A DNA stretch of 64,000 nucleotides, taken from Roseivirga sp. (lineage in GTDB: Bacteria > Bacteroidota > Bacteroidia > Cytophagales > Cyclobacteriaceae). Every line of letters begins with the position of its first letter. Position 1 is the first letter of the stretch. This document shows, piece by piece, positions 25,514 through 33,825 of this stretch. The position numbers and the translations under genes were made by a program. The notes below the pieces were generated by a model. That model saw only the letters and a list, made by a program, of their open reading frames with translations. It searched no databases and had not been told where the DNA came from. Where the stretch lies: the NCBI GenBank assembly GCA_018402485.1, contig JAGYIY010000001.1, positions 652,001 through 716,000 on the forward strand. Reading direction: 5' to 3'.

Positions 25514-26319
25514 TTCAAGCTTTTGGCTTTTTCCCAATATAGATCCATTTCTTTCAGGCTCATGTCCGCAATAGATTTGCCTTCTTTGGCAGCCTCTTCC
25601 TCCAAAAAGCGAAATCGCTTAATGAATTTGAGGTTTGTTCGTTCAAGCGCTTCCTCCGGGTCGATGTCTAAAAAGCGAGCATAATTAACCAAAGAGAAAA
25701 GGAGGTCGCCAAATTCTAAAGTGGCCTTTTGCTTATTGATTTCTCCCGTTTCATGATTGAATTCCGCTCGAAACTCCTGCATTTCTTCTTCAACCTTTTC
25801 CCATACTTGTTCTTCCTTCTCCCAGTCAAAGCCTACTCCACGGGCTTTATCCTGAATGCGTATGGCTTTTACCAAGGCAGGCAGAGAGTTGGGCACACCA
25901 CCCAAGACGGAGGCGTTTCCCTTTTCTTTCAGTTTGATCTTTTCCCAATTGGCCTTTACGGCTTCTTCGTCATCGGCCTCAACATCTCCGTAGATGTGCG
26001 GATGACGGTGCACCAATTTATCACAGATGAACCGTAAGGCATCACTCACATCAAATGCCTTTTGCTCTTCCGCGATTTTTGCATAAAAAACAAGGTGTAA
26101 AAACAAATCACCAATCTCTTTTTTAATCTCTTCCGTTTCGCCCCTGAGAATGGCATCAGATAATTCATAGGTTTCTTCAATGGTTAGGTGACGCAAACTT
26201 TCCAAACTTTGCTTTTTATCCCATGGGCAATTGATTCTCAATTCGTCCATGATGGTCAGTAACCTGTCAAAGGCAGCAAGTTTTTCGGGTCTTTTTAAGT
26301 CTTTTAGCGGTTGAATCAT
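25510..26319 (-). CDS. mazG: Nucleoside triphosphate pyrophosphohydrolase MazG
   Basis: Encodes 269 aa. It hydrolyses NTPs to NMP and pyrophosphate, a housecleaning role. The N-terminal MazG domain has the core CPWDKKQSLESLRHLTIEETYELSDAI with the metal-binding EETYE and the EIKKEIGDLFLHLVFYAKIAEE helix. A second MazG-like repeat near residue 200 contains EFGDLLFSLVNYAR. It overlaps the ClC gene by four bases and is presumably co-transcribed with it. Confidence 0.95.
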   Translation of the reverse strand: MIQPLKDLKRPEKLAAFDRLLTIMDELRINCPWDKKQSLESLRHLTIEETYELSDAILRGETEEIKKEIGDLFLHLVFYAKIAEEQKAFDVSDALRFICDKLVHRHPHIYGDVEADDEEAVKANWEKIKLKEKGNASVLGGVPNSLPALVKAIRIQDKARGVGFDWEKEEQVWEKVEEEMQEFRAEFNHETGEINKQKATLEFGDLLFSLVNYARFLDIDPEEALERTNLKFIKRFRFLEEEAAKEGKSIADMSLKEMDLYWEKAKSLK

Positions 26320-26406
26320 TGGTAATGCAGCTGTTTTCAGAAACTAATACCACAAAGGTAGCGTTATGAAATCAAGAATGTTATTTTCGCATCAAAATAC
26401 TCAATT

Positions 26407-26637
26407 ATGGCCACTTTATTTTTGACACTAGGTCTGATCGCTTTGTTCTTTGTAGGCATGTCTGTTCGGCTGATTTTCTTGAAGAAAGGAGAATTTAAGG
26501 GCACTTGTGCTTCACAAAGTCCCTTTCTGAATAAGGAGGGAATTAAATGTGGTTTTTGTGGAAAAGATGTGGAGCCAGGAGCCTCTTGTGGAAACCCTGA
26601 TAATGAAGTAGACAAGGTCTTGGCTCGCTTCAAATAA
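26407..26637 (+). CDS. Small cysteine-rich membrane protein, NqrM/DUF539-like
   Basis: Encodes 76 aa: one membrane helix (residues 3-25) followed by a cytoplasmic tail with four cysteines in GTCAS, KCGFCGK and ASCGNPD. The layout is like NqrM (DUF539), needed for maturation of the Na+-translocating NADH:quinone reductase, possibly by supplying iron. No nqr genes lie in the window. The assignment is a resemblance of layout and cysteine pattern, so other small metal-binding membrane proteins remain possible. Confidence 0.65.
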   Translation: MATLFLTLGLIALFFVGMSVRLIFLKKGEFKGTCASQSPFLNKEGIKCGFCGKDVEPGASCGNPDNEVDKVLARFK

Positions 26638-26727
26638 TTTACTCCTTTTTACTTCTATCTTTTCTCAAAACACCATTTATTGGTGTGTTTTTCCTTAATT
26701 TTGCCTTTCCATCAATCATCAAGAAAA

Positions 26728-28113
26728 TTGACTTTAATCAAATCCATTTCTGGCATAAGAGGAACCATTGGAGGCAAGGTAAACGAAGGGTTAACTCCCG
26801 TAGATGCAGTAAGGTATGCAGCGGCGTTTGGTACTTGGGTGCTTCAAAATTCTGGTAACGCAAAGGTAGTTATAGGTCGCGATGCTCGACCTTCCGGCGC
26901 CATGATCTCACAATTGGTTTCTTCAACGCTGACCGGCTTAGGCATTAACGTAATCGATCTAGGGCTTTCAACTACTCCAACGGTTGAAATGGCCGTTCCC
27001 GCTGAGCAAGCCGGAGGAGGTATTATTCTAACAGCAAGCCACAACCCGGTTCAGTGGAACGCCTTGAAGCTTTTGAATGAAAAAGGAGAATTCATCAATC
27101 ATGAAGAAGGTTTGGCAGTTTTGGAATTGGCTGACAATGATCGTTACGAGTTTGCTCCTGTCAAGAAGTTGGGTAAAATCACTTTCAACGATAGTTACAT
27201 TCAAAAGCATATCGATCAAGTATTGGCGTTGCCTTTGGTTGATGTTCAGGCGATTAAAAAAGCGAATTTCAAAGTGGTGGTCGATGCTGTCAATTCCACC
27301 GGAGGAATTGCCATTCCAGCCTTGTTGGAAGCTTTAGGTGTGACGCAAATAGAGAAATTATATTGTGAGCCTACCGGTCAATTTCCACATAATCCTGAGC
27401 CATTACCTGAGCATTTGGGTCAAATTTGTTCCATTTTGGAAAGTGGACGCTATGATTTAGGCGTTGTGGTTGATCCCGATGTGGATAGGCTTGCATTCAT
27501 TGATGAGCATGGTCATGCGTTTGGAGAAGAATATACTTTGGTTGCGGTTGCCGATTATGTTTTGTCGCAGCAAGTAGGCAATTCGGTCTCAAACCTTTCT
27601 TCTACCCGTGCTTTGAGAGATGTGACGGAACAGAGAGGTGGAACATACGAGGCAGCAGCTGTTGGTGAAGTCAATGTGGTAACCAAAATGAAAGAAACCC
27701 AAGCGGTCATCGGAGGGGAAGGCAATGGTGGCATCATTTATCCTGAATTACATTATGGAAGAGATGCCTTGGTAGGAATTGCCTTGTTTTTAACCCATTT
27801 GGCAAAGTCGGGAAAGCGCGTTTCTCAGCTAAGAGCTACCTACCCAAACTATCATATTTCTAAAAACAAAATTGATCTTTCACCTGAAATCGATGTGGAC
27901 AAGGTGTTAAGTCGCATCAAGGAACAATATAAAAAACAACCCGTCAACACCATTGATGGGGTAAAAATAGAGTTTGACAAAGAATGGGTACATTTGAGAA
28001 AATCGAATACTGAACCCATTATTAGAATTTATGCGGAGTCAACATCTGAGGCCACTGCAGAACATTTAGCGCAGAAGATTATGTCCGACATACGCGAAAT
28101 TGTTTCAGAATAA
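26728..28113 (+). CDS. glmM: Phosphoglucosamine mutase-like phosphohexomutase
   Basis: Encodes 461 aa from a TTG at 26728 (TLIKSISGIRGTIGG), the start seen in relatives; an upstream ATG at 26680 would add 16 unlikely residues. The phospho-serine loop TASHNPVQWN has its Ser at residue 104 and the metal loop is VVDPDVDRLAF. The sugar-binding GEGNGG and the C-terminal RKSNTEPIIRIYAE phosphate-binding loop are present. It converts glucosamine-6-phosphate to glucosamine-1-phosphate in cell-wall and LPS precursor synthesis, though phosphomannomutase activity cannot be excluded from sequence. The cysteine desulfurase follows after two bases. Confidence 0.9.
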   Translation: MTLIKSISGIRGTIGGKVNEGLTPVDAVRYAAAFGTWVLQNSGNAKVVIGRDARPSGAMISQLVSSTLTGLGINVIDLGLSTTPTVEMAVPAEQAGGGIILTASHNPVQWNALKLLNEKGEFINHEEGLAVLELADNDRYEFAPVKKLGKITFNDSYIQKHIDQVLALPLVDVQAIKKANFKVVVDAVNSTGGIAIPALLEALGVTQIEKLYCEPTGQFPHNPEPLPEHLGQICSILESGRYDLGVVVDPDVDRLAFIDEHGHAFGEEYTLVAVADYVLSQQVGNSVSNLSSTRALRDVTEQRGGTYEAAAVGEVNVVTKMKETQAVIGGEGNGGIIYPELHYGRDALVGIALFLTHLAKSGKRVSQLRATYPNYHISKNKIDLSPEIDVDKVLSRIKEQYKKQPVNTIDGVKIEFDKEWVHLRKSNTEPIIRIYAESTSEATAEHLAQKIMSDIREIVSE

Positions 28114-28115
28114 AT

Positions 28116-29258
28116 ATGGAACCTATGAAGGTTTTTCTCGATAATGCTGCTACCACTGCCCTCGATCCGGAAGTGTTCGAAGTAATGAAGCCAATGATGC
28201 TCGACATGTATGGAAATCCATCCTCTACACACAGCCATGGACGAGAGGTTCGAACCCAGATTGAACATGCCAGACGTAAAGTGGCAGAGCTCATTGGTGC
28301 AGTTCCTTCAGAAATTGTGTTTACCTCGGGCGGAACCGAAGCAGACAACACCGCCATACGCAGTTCCATCGATGCCTTTGGTATCCGTCATATCATTACT
28401 ACGGCCATCGAACACCATGCGGTTTTACATACCGTTGACCGACTGGTAAAGCAAGGGAGGGTTACGATGAGCAATGTAGGGTTGGATGAAAAAGGACACC
28501 TAGATATGGACCATTTAGAGACATTGCTAAAAAGCCATGAAAATGCTTTGGTCTCTATCATGCATGCGAATAATGAGATTGGCACCATAAATGACATTGT
28601 GCGAATTGGAGAACTGTGCGAAACTTATGGAGCTACTTTTCATTCCGATACGGTGCAGACCATGGGGCACTTTCGGCACGATGCCAAGTCTTTAAAAGTA
28701 CATTTTTTAGTCGGTGCTGCGCATAAATTTCATGGTCCAAAAGGAGTTGGTTTTTTGAGGGTTTGTAAAACCAAAAAAATAGGCCCGTTGGTGGAAGGCG
28801 GTGGCCAAGAAAGAAACAAAAGAGGAGGTACGGAAAATGTCTATGGCATTGTAGGCCTGGCAAAAGCACTGGAATTGGCTTATGCCGAAATGGATGCTCA
28901 TCGAAAACACATTCAATCATTGAAAAACCGCATGATGGAACAGTTGAAAACCAATTTTCCTGGAGTGAAATTCAATGGTGATATTGATCCTGAAAACAGT
29001 CTATATACGGTATTGAATGTTGGTTTTCCACCCAACGAGATCAATCAAATGTTGCTGTTTAATTTAGACATCAATGGTATTTCTGCTTCGGGGGGAAGTG
29101 CGTGCTCCAGTGGTGCCAATACGGGCTCCCATGTTTTAAATGGCATTGGGGCAGACCCTTCCTATCAAGGTGTTCGTTTTTCTTTTAGCAAATTCAATAC
29201 GGTTGAAGAAGTTGATTATGTCATCGAAAAGCTAAAAGAAATTTATCAGCAGCGATAA
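28116..29258 (+). CDS. Cysteine desulfurase, NifS/IscS type
   Basis: Encodes 380 aa. It is a class V PLP enzyme that removes sulfur from cysteine for iron-sulfur cluster and other thio-cofactor synthesis. The PLP lysine is Lys204 in AAHKFHGPKG; the catalytic cysteine is Cys330 in GGSACSSGAN. N-terminal FLDNAATTALDPEV is characteristic. A second ATG at 28125 is also possible. No isc or suf partner lies beside it. It shares a transcript direction and two-base spacing with glmM. Confidence 0.94.
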   Translation: MEPMKVFLDNAATTALDPEVFEVMKPMMLDMYGNPSSTHSHGREVRTQIEHARRKVAELIGAVPSEIVFTSGGTEADNTAIRSSIDAFGIRHIITTAIEHHAVLHTVDRLVKQGRVTMSNVGLDEKGHLDMDHLETLLKSHENALVSIMHANNEIGTINDIVRIGELCETYGATFHSDTVQTMGHFRHDAKSLKVHFLVGAAHKFHGPKGVGFLRVCKTKKIGPLVEGGGQERNKRGGTENVYGIVGLAKALELAYAEMDAHRKHIQSLKNRMMEQLKTNFPGVKFNGDIDPENSLYTVLNVGFPPNEINQMLLFNLDINGISASGGSACSSGANTGSHVLNGIGADPSYQGVRFSFSKFNTVEEVDYVIEKLKEIYQQR

Positions 29259-29499
29259 AAGCCTTTATTTTCAAAAAAAATTGCGCAGTTCAGGGTCTCT
29301 TTATCTTGAATACCTATTCATGTTGCACTAGGCGTAAAAGTATCCATTACATTTTAAGGTTGACTAAAGATAAGCAAACCCATTAAAAGTAGGCTCACTA
29401 TTTTCTCGCTGCAGGAGGAAGAAACACAACAACATACAACTCAATCGTTTCTGTTAATTTTTTTGCCAATGACACCAATGTTTCAACCTATTTTTTAAA

Positions 29500-29844
29500 A
29501 TTATTTTTGCTCAACCGAAACTCCGCCAGATACATGACAAAACCACTCATTTATGTAGGTGAAATACATTTTTAGTGGTATAAGCAACAAACGACCGTTT
29601 TCGTATTGCTACATAAATTTGCCCAAACTATAATTTATTTATCTTATTTCTTGTTTTGTAACATTCTATGTTTTTAATTAGTGCTATCATTTGCAAATGT
29701 ATGGATTACCTGACTGCTTCATGTATTTGAGTAGTTAAGTAATGTGCTTACTTATAACAATATCAAACTTGTTATGGTAATGGCTTGTATCAACTTGTTT
29801 TGATGCAGGATTTGAACATACCGAATGGTTTGTTTTGCGTTTTG
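29500..29844 (+). repeat. Cassette leader repeat, copy B
   Basis: The 640-base gap after the cysteine desulfurase carries, from about 29500 and possibly 60 bases earlier, a leader nearly the same as copies A and C. It ends with GATGCAGGATTTGAAC and the palindrome at 29815-29834. A conserved hairpin TATCA/TGATG lies at 29788-29805. A second, copy-specific hairpin pairs GTCCCT (29845-29850) with AGGGAC (29861-29866) just before the peptide start at 29899. The part before 29440 shows nothing recognisable. Confidence 0.85.
29815..29834 (+). promoter_or_regulatory. Interrupted palindrome conserved at the end of the leader
   Basis: The arms AACA-N-ACC and GGT-N-TGTT surround the centre GAAT. The same palindrome occurs at 8903-8922 and 6285-6304, and a decayed version at 33551-33569 in the orphan copy. 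It could be an operator or an RNA hairpin close to the translation start. Confidence 0.5.
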
Positions 29845-29898
29845 GTCCCTGACAAAAAAGAGGGACAACTTTTAACATTTAATTCAAATTAGAAAACC

Positions 29899-30120
29899 AT
29901 GAAACAACTAAAAACTGTATTTGCGAGTATCACACTCATTTTATTCATTAGTGCCTCTATACTGCCAATTACACTCAATGCTGAAGAGTGTACCCCTTCA
30001 AATACTCCTTATTATAACCAGAAAAACAAATGGTTTGGGGGTTGTAAGGATAAACCTTCACATACATGTATCATAAAAAATAAATGTCCGCGTGACATCC
30101 ATATTCACATAAAATTATAA
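29899..30120 (+). CDS. Small exported cysteine-containing peptide (cassette B)
   Basis: Encodes 73 aa. The signal peptide MKQLKTVFASITLILFISAS is followed by a mature part of about 45 residues with four cysteines (EECTPS, GGCKDK, HTCIIK, NKCPRD), allowing two disulfides, and a basic, His-rich tail. It lies directly downstream of leader copy B, like peptide A of the first cassette. The two peptides share architecture but not sequence. It resembles NVEALA-like small secreted peptides without the motif. Function is unknown. Confidence 0.65.
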   Translation: MKQLKTVFASITLILFISASILPITLNAEECTPSNTPYYNQKNKWFGGCKDKPSHTCIIKNKCPRDIHIHIKL

Positions 30121-30129
30121 TGATGAAGG

Positions 30130-30161
30130 AAACCCACTCATAAGAAACGATGGGTGGGTTT
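30130..30161 (+). terminator. Strong hairpin between peptide gene and downstream cassette genes
   Basis: AAACCCAC (30130-30137) pairs perfectly with GTGGGTTT (30154-30161), and the inner CAT/ATG pairs extend the stem to about 12 positions with an 8-base loop. Only three T follow, so it is a weak or partial terminator, or an RNA stabiliser. It could allow more peptide than downstream protein to be made. Confidence 0.6.
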
Positions 30162-30175
30162 AAAAGGATCCGCTA

Positions 30176-31132
30176 ATGAGAGGTGTTGTTTTATTTCTGA
30201 CTTGCAATTTTATCTTATTGTCTTCGGCTGCTCAGACAGATCAGATTGAATTACATGGTCAATTGCTGGCGAGTGATTCAAAGGAGCCCATTCCTTGGGC
30301 TACAGTAATCAATGCGAATAATACAAGGTATGGAACTACTACGGATGAGTCTGGTTTCTTTACCCTTATCCTACCAAAAACGGCAAGCAATGACTCCATT
30401 TATTTCTCTTCTCTAGGCTTTCATGCTAAAACAGTTAGAGTAAAAGAATTGAAAAGGAATGAACTAGTCATCCACTTAGAAGAGAAGCCTTTTGAGCTCC
30501 CAACCATTGAAGTGACACCTGGAGAATGGGTTTCGGCTCAGGTTGGAGATAAATCGCTGCCTTTTGTTGCCAAAAACAATGGAATGAGCACACAAACACC
30601 GGGCGAAGCTTTGGGAGCATTTATGTTGCCGCCAAAAAAAGGAAAATATTATCTAGATAGCATAAGTATTTACATCGGCAGCAGAAATTTTGACTCACCA
30701 TTTACGCTCAGGCTATTTTCCCCTAAAGAGAATCTAAAACAACCACAATTAAGGATTGTGGGTTTGGAAAACTATTCCGAACTCCTACCTAAAAAAGTTT
30801 TAATCACCCCTGAAAAACCGGGTTGGATAACTATCGATTTAACAGAATTTGATGTTGTATTCTTCAAAAATGGCTTGTATGCTATACTGTATCAAATCTA
30901 CAAAGACGATTCGTATTATTGGCAATTGGAGCCAAATTCCAGTGTAACCATTTGGACCAGCGATACCCTCAATTTTAACAAGCGTTACGGGCACCTGATC
31001 GGAATTCAAAATAACTCAAAGAAAAGAATATTCGAGGCTAGTTTATCTACAAGTGGTTTAAGTTACATTGGCAATAAAGGCTACAAATATTTTCAGCCGG
31101 CTATGGTTTTTTATTATTCTTATCAAAAATGA
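30176..31132 (+). CDS. Secreted protein with N-terminal CarboxypepD-regulatory-like domain
   Basis: Encodes 318 aa with a signal peptide (about 1-19). Residues 23-100 form a CarboxypepD_reg-like beta domain with the family turn YGTTTDESGFFTL, as found in front of many outer-membrane proteins of Bacteroidota. The rest (110-318) is a strand-rich domain of unknown type, without a TonB barrel. It probably sits in the periplasm or at the outer membrane. Its TGA overlaps the next gene's ATG by four bases, so the cassette is co-translated. Confidence 0.8.
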   Translation: MRGVVLFLTCNFILLSSAAQTDQIELHGQLLASDSKEPIPWATVINANNTRYGTTTDESGFFTLILPKTASNDSIYFSSLGFHAKTVRVKELKRNELVIHLEEKPFELPTIEVTPGEWVSAQVGDKSLPFVAKNNGMSTQTPGEALGAFMLPPKKGKYYLDSISIYIGSRNFDSPFTLRLFSPKENLKQPQLRIVGLENYSELLPKKVLITPEKPGWITIDLTEFDVVFFKNGLYAILYQIYKDDSYYWQLEPNSSVTIWTSDTLNFNKRYGHLIGIQNNSKKRIFEASLSTSGLSYIGNKGYKYFQPAMVFYYSYQK

Positions 31133-32262
31133 AAAATACTTTAAGTTTAGTTGTAATATTTATGGCTGTCCTAACGGGCTGCGAAAAAAAGAATTCATCT
31201 CTGGTAGTACCAGCGATAGAAGTCGATTGTGGAGGTGTAACTAATGCCAATGATTCAAGTTTTGAATCAATTAACTATATTCCAATTAGCTTACCCGACT
31301 CCATTATTGTAGGCGAAATTAATCATATAAAAACATTTGGTGACTATTATTTTTTGCATGACGAGATGCAAACCAAGAGTCTTACCATCGTAAATAGGCA
31401 AGGTGAATTCATAACACAACTTAGAAATTCAGGTCAAGGCCCTGGGGAAATCTCCGCCTTAAGTGCCTTTACCTTCGATCAAAAAAACAACACGCTATAT
31501 GTCTATGATAGAGAGAAACTTCAAATATTGATGTTTAGTTTCCCAGACTTGAGCTATCGTGGTTATATAGATATTGGTAAATTCTTGATGAATATTGAGT
31601 ACACAGGTGAAAATAGCCTTCTCCTAGTCAGTGAAAATGTCATCACAAAATCAAAATACGAAGGCCTAATGACATTAGATTTAAATACGGAGAAGATTGA
31701 ATCCTTAGCAATTGAAAACAAAGCAGGATCTATAGAGATGACATACCCTAACACCTTCAGCAATCAAGCGAACAAATTATTCTATGCTTTCCCTGATGAA
31801 TACACGACCATTTATAAACTAAACAACAGGATTGAACCTTTATATCGTATCCATTTTGGTAAAAACAATTTGCCGCCCTCTGTTTTTGAACAATCGGACT
31901 TCGAGGCATTCGACCGTGTAATGAGTGAAGATCCACCAAAAGCTACTTGGGTTCAGAATATTTGGTTTTCTGAGAACAAAATGATGTTCAGTTATTTATT
32001 TGGAACTGTTGATATTCGGTTCAATGCCGTGTACCATTTTGATAGTCAAAAATTATCGAACTACTACAATTTATATATACCCTATACAGAAGGCGTAATT
32101 CCAAATTCCCTTGGCGTATCAGACAGAGGTCAGCTAAGTATAATTTACGCTGACACCGTAGATGAAACGATGATAAAAGATAATTCCGAATTTTTTCAAG
32201 CCTATCAGGAAAGCGTCAAAAGTCCATTTGGTATGATACTGGTAGAGTATATTTTAGATTAA
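31129..32262 (+). CDS. 6-bladed beta-propeller lipoprotein
   Basis: Encodes 377 aa. The signal ends in the lipobox LTGC followed by EKKNSS. The mature protein has the 6-bladed propeller signature of Bacteroidota (DUF5128-like), with RNSGQGPGEISALSAF near residue 105 and the blade TLYVYDREKLQILMF. Such lipoproteins are commonly encoded next to short secreted peptides of the NVEALA type. It may bind the peptide or its receptor, which is inference. The thioredoxin-like gene follows after five bases. Confidence 0.85.
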   Translation: MKNTLSLVVIFMAVLTGCEKKNSSLVVPAIEVDCGGVTNANDSSFESINYIPISLPDSIIVGEINHIKTFGDYYFLHDEMQTKSLTIVNRQGEFITQLRNSGQGPGEISALSAFTFDQKNNTLYVYDREKLQILMFSFPDLSYRGYIDIGKFLMNIEYTGENSLLLVSENVITKSKYEGLMTLDLNTEKIESLAIENKAGSIEMTYPNTFSNQANKLFYAFPDEYTTIYKLNNRIEPLYRIHFGKNNLPPSVFEQSDFEAFDRVMSEDPPKATWVQNIWFSENKMMFSYLFGTVDIRFNAVYHFDSQKLSNYYNLYIPYTEGVIPNSLGVSDRGQLSIIYADTVDETMIKDNSEFFQAYQESVKSPFGMILVEYILD

Positions 32263-32267
32263 TAATT

Positions 32268-32882
32268 ATGAAGAGTAACAATGTAAGCATAATTATTCTG
32301 GCTATATTCTCGATATTATTGGCAATTCTTTTACAATTGAATTTACAGAAAAAAGCTGATTTTGAGCTACGTATTGAAGTATTAGAAGCTTCTTTATCGA
32401 ATACAGAAATTGCTCTTCAAAATCAAAAAAACTTACAGTTTGCAAATTGGTATCAAGCAATGCATGGATTCAAAACGCACATTAGTGTAAAAAATCTTGA
32501 AAATCAAAAACGAGCCTTTGATGAAATTATAAAAGGCAAATTATTTATTGCGCATATCAACTCAGAAATGTGCGCTAACTGTATCGATAAAGAATTAAAT
32601 AATTTACAACTACTTACGAGAGAATTTGGTAAGGATAAGGTTGCCATTTTTCTTGAAGGGTATAGGCAAAATTTTATTTCTAGGAGTGAAAAATTTAGTG
32701 CATTTAAAAATCAAATATTTTTAATTAAAGAAAACTTTTTCAAAAATGGAGAAATACTTTTTACTCCAACAATAACCTTTTTACATAATTCTAATACTAA
32801 ATCAGTTTATCATGCATCTAAAAGTTCAAACGAAAGTTTTGAAACTTGGTTTGAATTAGTTTCTGAGTATAGAGTAGACTGA
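32268..32882 (+). CDS. Membrane-anchored thioredoxin-like protein with CxxC
   Basis: Encodes 204 aa: one membrane helix (about 7-25), a coiled segment (30-55) and a thioredoxin-like domain. The redox motif is Cys102-Ala-Asn-Cys105 in NSEMCANCIDKEL, and a cis-Pro-like FTPTITFL occurs later. It would act in the periplasm as a thiol-disulfide oxidoreductase, perhaps on the four-cysteine peptide at the head of this cassette. That substrate is inference. It is the last gene of the unit, and base use becomes very AT-rich here. Confidence 0.75.
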   Translation: MKSNNVSIIILAIFSILLAILLQLNLQKKADFELRIEVLEASLSNTEIALQNQKNLQFANWYQAMHGFKTHISVKNLENQKRAFDEIIKGKLFIAHINSEMCANCIDKELNNLQLLTREFGKDKVAIFLEGYRQNFISRSEKFSAFKNQIFLIKENFFKNGEILFTPTITFLHNSNTKSVYHASKSSNESFETWFELVSEYRVD

Positions 32883-33235
32883 GGATTAAATTAAAACTTA
32901 TTGAACAAGCAGACCAAAAAGGTTCTTTTCACCGCAATATTCATGTCTATTCGAATGCCGAGGGCAGTCCAAATGTTTTTACATTCAGGGTCAAGTAAAT
33001 TAGCAGAACGAACACGGAATCGTGGCAATGTGGTTAAAGGTATAGCCAGGCTAATCTTAAATTCAATATTCTATTGCGGGTATTATGAGTAATTGATGAT
33101 AAAGGAATTGCAAATGCGGATTGGCACGAATGACTTATAATTGATGCAATCTTAAAGAGTTGCAACACCAAGCAACCCAACCTGTTCTTTCAGTTTTTTT
33201 TGTCAATTACATCAACGCATACATCTATTTTTAAT

Positions 33236-33580
33236 TTTTTTTGCTCAACCGAAACTCCGTCAAATCCGTAACGAAACCGCTAATTTCTGTATGTGAAATA
33301 CATTTTTAGTGGTATAAACGACTAACCACTATTTTCGTATTTCCGTGTACATTTACCCCCACTCCATTATTTATTTGTTTTATTTCTTGTTTTATTAAAT
33401 GTTATGTTTTTAATTAGACCTATTGTTTTCAAATGTATGGTTTCCCTGACTGCTTCATGTGTTTGAGTAGTTAAGTAATGTGCTTACTTATAACAATATC
33501 AAACTTGTTATGGTAATGGCTTGTATCAACTTGTTCTGATGCAGGATTTGAACATACCAAATGGTAGTTTTGCGTTTCGA
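33236..33580 (+). repeat. Cassette leader repeat, copy C (orphan)
   Basis: The 940-base gap 32883-33825 holds no supportable gene. Its middle is a third long copy of the leader, from about 33190-33236 to 33580, more diverged than A and B. It ends in GATGCAGGATTTGAAC, but the palindrome at 33551-33569 is decayed. Where A and B have the peptide start, this copy meets an IS3 relic. The stretch 32883-33190 shows nothing I can identify. Confidence 0.8.
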
Positions 33581-33586
33581 CCTTCA

Positions 33587-33757
33587 TAATACTCCCCTAA
33601 ATTGAGACCAAATGTTAAGTTAAAAAAAGCATTTAATTTGAAACTTATGAAGAAGCGAACAAGACGTAAATTTTCTCTGGCATTTAACGCTAGAGTAGCC
33701 GTCGAGGCAATCAAAAATCAGGATTAATAAGCTGAATTATCAAAGAAATATGAAGTG
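33587..33757 (+). mobile_element. IS3-family relic: terminal repeat plus 5' end of orfA (copy C)
   Basis: About 171 bases begin with the IS terminal repeat (TAATACTCCCCTAAATTGAG) and continue into an orfA start MKKRTRRKFSLAF that stops after 26 codons. The match to the intact IS at 53772-55015 runs to AAATATGAAGTGA. It is nearly identical to the relic at 6099-6267, and both are attached to the same leader end. Confidence 0.8.
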
Positions 33758-33825
33758 AAAGTATGGTCAAAGATTAAAGAATCACTTTTACGGATACATA
33801 ACTTAACTAAAAAGCCTTTTGCTTC

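Noticed and set aside
32901-33092. Open frame of 63 codons on the plus strand after the thioredoxin-like gene
   Set aside because: No plausible start context, no recognisable domain or export signal, and its composition is like the surrounding non-coding DNA.
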